Shown here piece by piece: positions 6,089 through 8,801 of a stretch of 8,801 bases of DNA (within the stretch, counting starts at the first letter, position 1; each line of letters starts with the position of its first letter). A program made the translations under genes and the position numbers. The notes under the pieces were generated by a model. The model had not been told where the DNA came from. It did no database searches and worked only from the letters and a program-made list of their open reading frames with translations. The stretch spans positions 1 through 8,801 of the forward strand of contig CAZVJA010000216.1 of the NCBI GenBank assembly GCA_964626885.1, in the 5' to 3' direction. Source of the stretch: CAZVJA01 sp964626885. Lineage in GTDB: Bacteria; Planctomycetota; Planctomycetia; Planctomycetales; Planctomycetaceae.

Positions 6089-6251
6089 GGGTGGCCCAGC
6101 TTGGCGTTTCGCCTAGCTGGGCCGCGCAGCGGCAAGAGGTTGTGCAACAGATCCTCAGCGCGGAAGAAGGTATTCGGTAGCATTTATCACAAGCACGACC
6201 TCTTGTGGCAAAGCCACCCCGGTAGGTCGAAACGGCCAACCGGGGCCACCC
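6089..6251. repeat. 163-bp inverted repeat with a 29-nt hairpin at each end (family B)
   Basis: The left end (6089-6122) and right end (6217-6251) are imperfect reverse complements bounded by gggtggccc and gggccaccc. Each end is itself a hairpin: 6094-6122 has 13-base arms around TTT pairing at 12 of 13, and 6217-6245 has 13-base arms around AAA pairing at 11 of 13. A further pair, 6134-6145 (aagaggttgtgc) and 6193-6204 (gcacgacctctt), matches at 11 of 12, so the whole element can fold as one nested structure. It lies between the convergent lipoprotein and PEP-CTERM genes and could stop transcription from both sides. No long T tract follows either hairpin. It contains no gene. Confidence 0.75.
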
Positions 6252-6293
6252 AGCGAGCGAAGACCCTCGCCAGTGGCACCCCGAGTCCTCGCT

Positions 6294-6974
6294 TCAGAGC
6301 CCAGCGATGGTCCGCTTTCGCCAGCCGACGAGCGCCACTCCCGAAATCATCACGAGCGCAAAGCTGGCCGGTTCCGGTACCGAGGGTACATCGGGGAGTG
6401 CGGTGATCGTGACGGAGCTGAAGGAGGACGTCAGCCCATTGATACCGAGCGTCCCGCCGCCGACGAGCGGGATCGTCGTTGGAGAGACGAAAGAGCCGGT
6501 TCCGGAACCGAAGACGCCGGGGACCGGATTATCGGGATTGAACACACCGGGGGAAACCCCCAGGAAGACGCGAAACGGCTCGATACCGCCGCCGGACGGG
6601 AGAATCCCGGTATCGACACCAAAACCGCCGATATTCCGGAAAAAGACATTTAAGCTCCCGGGCGCTGCGGTGAATGTCCCGTAAGAATTGAGGTCGAATT
6701 GCACCGATTGCGCCGCGAACACTCCCATCCCGAACGGAACAGTACCGAGCGAGGGATCAAGATCGACCGCCGTATTGAACGTCGCCCGCATCGTGAACGA
6801 TGTGCCCAGCGGATGGCCATGCACTCCCACCGGACTCCCATTGAGCGTTGAACCGGATGTAAGCGTGGAATTGTATTCGATCTGCAGCATAGCCGCATCG
6901 GCCTGATGAACATTCAGCAGCTGGATGATGCCGACAAACAGCATCAAAATCGTGACCAAGCGGATACGTTTCAC
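6294..6974 (-). CDS. PEP-CTERM sorting-domain protein, exported
   Basis: The 226-residue protein has a signal peptide (about residues 1-27, with hydrophobic core LVTILMLFVGIIQLL and a cleavage region near ADAA). A beta-rich, Gly/Ser/Phe-rich body follows. The C-terminal sorting signal has VPEPAS at 199-204, then the hydrophobic stretch FALVMISGVALVG, then WRKR. In this class, exosortase recognises PEP and processes the protein for surface or extracellular-matrix placement. The body resembles other PEP-CTERM proteins with no defined enzymatic domain, and no catalytic motif is visible. GTG at 6974 is preferred because AGGGA lies 8 bases upstream and a signal peptide starts there. The gene is divergent from the propeller protein gene. 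No exosortase gene is in the window. Confidence 0.85.
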   Translation of the reverse strand: MKRIRLVTILMLFVGIIQLLNVHQADAAMLQIEYNSTLTSGSTLNGSPVGVHGHPLGTSFTMRATFNTAVDLDPSLGTVPFGMGVFAAQSVQFDLNSYGTFTAAPGSLNVFFRNIGGFGVDTGILPSGGGIEPFRVFLGVSPGVFNPDNPVPGVFGSGTGSFVSPTTIPLVGGGTLGINGLTSSFSSVTITALPDVPSVPEPASFALVMISGVALVGWRKRTIAGL

Positions 6975-7035
6975 GATTAAATTCCCTGGCTGGCGGGTTT
7001 GACCGGTCCATGAAAGAAAATAACAAACATCAAAG

Positions 7036-7064
7036 AGGATAATGCGCGGTTAGCAGAGACGCAA
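7036..7064 (-). promoter_or_regulatory. Candidate sigma-70-type promoter for the PEP-CTERM gene
   Basis: On the minus strand a TTGCGT (-35-like, 7064-7059) and a TATCCT (-10-like, 7041-7036) are separated by 17 bases. They lie about 60 bases upstream of the GTG start. Each hexamer matches the consensus only partly, so this is a candidate only. Confidence 0.25.
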
Positions 7065-7081
7065 GAATTTTCTCGATTGGG

Positions 7082-7095
7082 GATTTCGCGAAATC
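7082..7095. promoter_or_regulatory. Perfect 14-bp palindrome, possible operator
   Basis: The sequence gatttcgcgaaatc is a perfect palindrome. It lies in the 203-base gap between the divergent PEP-CTERM and propeller genes, about 18 bases upstream of the candidate PEP-CTERM -35 hexamer and 41 bases upstream of a TATACT that could serve the propeller gene. A dimeric regulator could bind here and control both genes. No regulator gene is adjacent, so the function is inferred from position and symmetry alone. Confidence 0.3.
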
Positions 7096-7135
7096 ATCGC
7101 CGGGTGCCCCGTGATTATTCCGATCTCGAGGTTGG

Positions 7136-7141
7136 TATACT
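7136..7141 (+). promoter_or_regulatory. Candidate -10 element for the propeller gene
   Basis: TATACT fits a -10 hexamer. Transcription would then begin near 7148, which would exclude the GTG at 7142 and leave ATG 7178 as the start. No clear -35 hexamer is visible at the right spacing. Confidence 0.25.
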
Positions 7142-7177
7142 GTGCAAAAGCACATCCTCGAATACCGGAATTTCATC

Positions 7178-8788
7178 ATGACATCGCGCTTCCTGATCTG
7201 CGGCATTCTGATCTGCAACACGCTGAACGCATCTCTATTGCTGGCACAAAACCGACAAGCGCCGCCAGGGATGTTCAAGAATCTCGACGACGAATTGCTC
7301 GGAAACGCCGAGCTGCTGCACGGCAAGCAATTATTCATCGATGATTTTCTGATTGCGGAAATGCGCGGCGTCGAAAAGGAACTGCACCAGCCGAAGAAGT
7401 CTCCGCGAAATCCGCTGCTGGTGCGAGATCAGCCGTGGGAGCCGACAGGACCAGGCTACGCCACGGTGATTTACGATCCCGATGAGAAGCTGTTCAAGCT
7501 GTGGTATGAATGCTGGGGCCAGAAGGACGCTGTCGGCGCGCTCTTGATGTACGCCACCTCGCCCGACGGTCTGCGGTGGTCGAAACCACTGTTCGCTGAC
7601 CGTCAAACCAATCAGGTTCGTCAGCCGGAGGTACACGGTTTTCAGGCATCCGCCATTCTGCGGGATGCCGCGGAGATCGACCCCGCGCGGCGTTACAAAA
7701 TGGTCTTCAGCAGCCTGCCCGACGGCACATCGAAATCGCTGACGACCAGCGTCGCATTTTCACCCGATGGCCTCCGATGGACGGCTGCTCCGGAATTGCA
7801 TTCCATTCCTTTCAGCGACACGCAAAGTTGCCCCATCCGGGATGAACGCCGGCGGCGGTACGTCACCTTTCTGCGGTTCGGTCCGCCGAACACCCGTTTT
7901 ATCAGCCGGACGGAAAGCAGCGATTTCCTGACATGGTCGCCCAAGATCACCGTGCTCGGGCAAACAAAGCTCGATAGTCCCTTGGCGACGCAGCTGTATC
8001 AGATGGCTCCGTTTGCGTATCAGGATCTTTATTTTGGATTGATCGCGGCCTATCACAGTGAGTCTTTGAAACCGATACCGGCCGACGCGCCGTGGACCGA
8101 TCGCAAGAATCTCCAGCTGGCGTTCAGCCGCAACGGGGTGACTTGGAACCGCGTCGGCAAGCACGGCGCGATTCCGCCAAGCGCGTTAAATCAGGATCGC
8201 GACTGGAAACAGATGGCGCTGGAGGCCGTGTTCGTCCCATTTGGAGAGAAGGACAAAGACTGGGATTGGGGGACCGTGTCGCCCGTCTTTACGCCCGAAC
8301 CCATCATCGTGAACGACGAACACTGGTTCTACTACACGGGGACGAACGCCAAAAACTGGTGGACGTGGTCGGGCGATCCGCCGATGCTTGATCCCCATCC
8401 AAAAGAACCGAACAAAGGGATCGGTCTGGCGACGCTCCGGCTCGATGGTTTCGTCTCTGTGACGGCCGGGCCCGAGGTTGGAACCGTGACGACAAAACCG
8501 TTGGTGTTTATCGGCGACACGTTGGAAATCAATGCCGATGCCGGCAACGGGGAATTGCGCGTGGAGGCGCTCGATGTTGAAGGCCGGCCGATCGAGGGCT
8601 TTACGAAAGACGATTGCAATGTGATCACGTCGAATAGCGTGCGGCACCGAGCGTCGTGGAAAGGGGAGACAGACTGCCACATTCTGCAAGGCCGTCCGAT
8701 TCGCCTGCGGTTTTGGCTCAAGAACGCCAGACTTTATGCGTTTGAGCCGAAGATCATACGGAACCACTACCTGCAGTCTTATGACTGA
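7178..8788 (+). CDS. Secreted beta-propeller protein, GH32/GH43-like
   Basis: ATG at 7178 gives 536 residues with a signal peptide (about 1-24, MTSRFLICGILICNTLNASL then LLAQ). GGA lies 8 bases upstream. An in-frame GTG at 7142 is less likely because it adds a charged segment before the signal peptide. The mature protein begins with a conserved-looking block (KQLFIDDFLIAEMRGVEKEL). Propeller-type repeats follow, with the blade motif SPDGLRW at 128-134 and 195-201 and SRNGVTW at 317-323, and aromatic-rich strands such as LFKLWYECWG and HWFYYTGTN. A separate beta-sandwich-like C-terminal part runs from about 440 to 525. This matches the general layout of five-bladed glycoside hydrolases (GH32/GH43 clan), and such proteins are common in planctomycetes. 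I could not assign the catalytic acids, so hydrolase activity, substrate and family remain uncertain. The location is probably periplasmic or extracellular, acting on polysaccharide. Confidence 0.72.
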   Translation: MTSRFLICGILICNTLNASLLLAQNRQAPPGMFKNLDDELLGNAELLHGKQLFIDDFLIAEMRGVEKELHQPKKSPRNPLLVRDQPWEPTGPGYATVIYDPDEKLFKLWYECWGQKDAVGALLMYATSPDGLRWSKPLFADRQTNQVRQPEVHGFQASAILRDAAEIDPARRYKMVFSSLPDGTSKSLTTSVAFSPDGLRWTAAPELHSIPFSDTQSCPIRDERRRRYVTFLRFGPPNTRFISRTESSDFLTWSPKITVLGQTKLDSPLATQLYQMAPFAYQDLYFGLIAAYHSESLKPIPADAPWTDRKNLQLAFSRNGVTWNRVGKHGAIPPSALNQDRDWKQMALEAVFVPFGEKDKDWDWGTVSPVFTPEPIIVNDEHWFYYTGTNAKNWWTWSGDPPMLDPHPKEPNKGIGLATLRLDGFVSVTAGPEVGTVTTKPLVFIGDTLEINADAGNGELRVEALDVEGRPIEGFTKDDCNVITSNSVRHRASWKGETDCHILQGRPIRLRFWLKNARLYAFEPKIIRNHYLQSYD

Positions 8789-8801
8789 CGGTCGGGGGGC
8801 A

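Overview
The window looks like chromosomal DNA from a GC-rich member of the Planctomycetota. The support is indirect: a PEP-CTERM (exosortase-target) protein, an ECF sigma factor, a secreted beta-propeller protein of a type I associate with planctomycetes, non-ATG starts, small loosely packed genes, and palindromic repeats in the gaps. The species cannot be named from the sequence.

Left part (1-3663), genes on the minus strand. In transcription order these are an ArfB-type ribosome-rescue hydrolase (3663-3205), a 701-residue protein with a FlgG-like flagellar rod domain at its C-terminus (2953-848), and an ECF sigma factor (646-107). The FlgG-like protein is the most unusual gene here. It has an N-terminal membrane anchor, a segment with 13 cysteines, a long linker, and then a rod domain whose usual C-terminal helix is replaced. 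A 106-bp palindromic repeat lies directly after the sigma factor gene.

Middle part (3664-6072), plus strand. A second, inverted copy of that repeat lies in the divergent gap between arfB and a LarA-like (lactate racemase/DUF2088-type) gene (3936-5219). Two small genes follow: a membrane protein of unknown function (5241-5567) and a probable lipoprotein (5614-6072). They look less GC-rich than their neighbours.

Right part (6073-8801). A 163-bp element made of two facing 29-nt hairpins fills the gap between the convergent lipoprotein and PEP-CTERM genes. The PEP-CTERM gene (6974-6294, minus) is divergent from a secreted five-bladed-propeller-like, GH32/GH43-like protein (7178-8788, plus). Their shared 203-bp gap holds a perfect 14-bp palindrome.

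No tRNA, rRNA, CRISPR array, transposase or phage gene was seen. No gap between genes exceeds 300 bases. The genes do not form one obvious pathway. The possible functional links are the three co-directional left genes and the divergent pair of exported proteins on the right.
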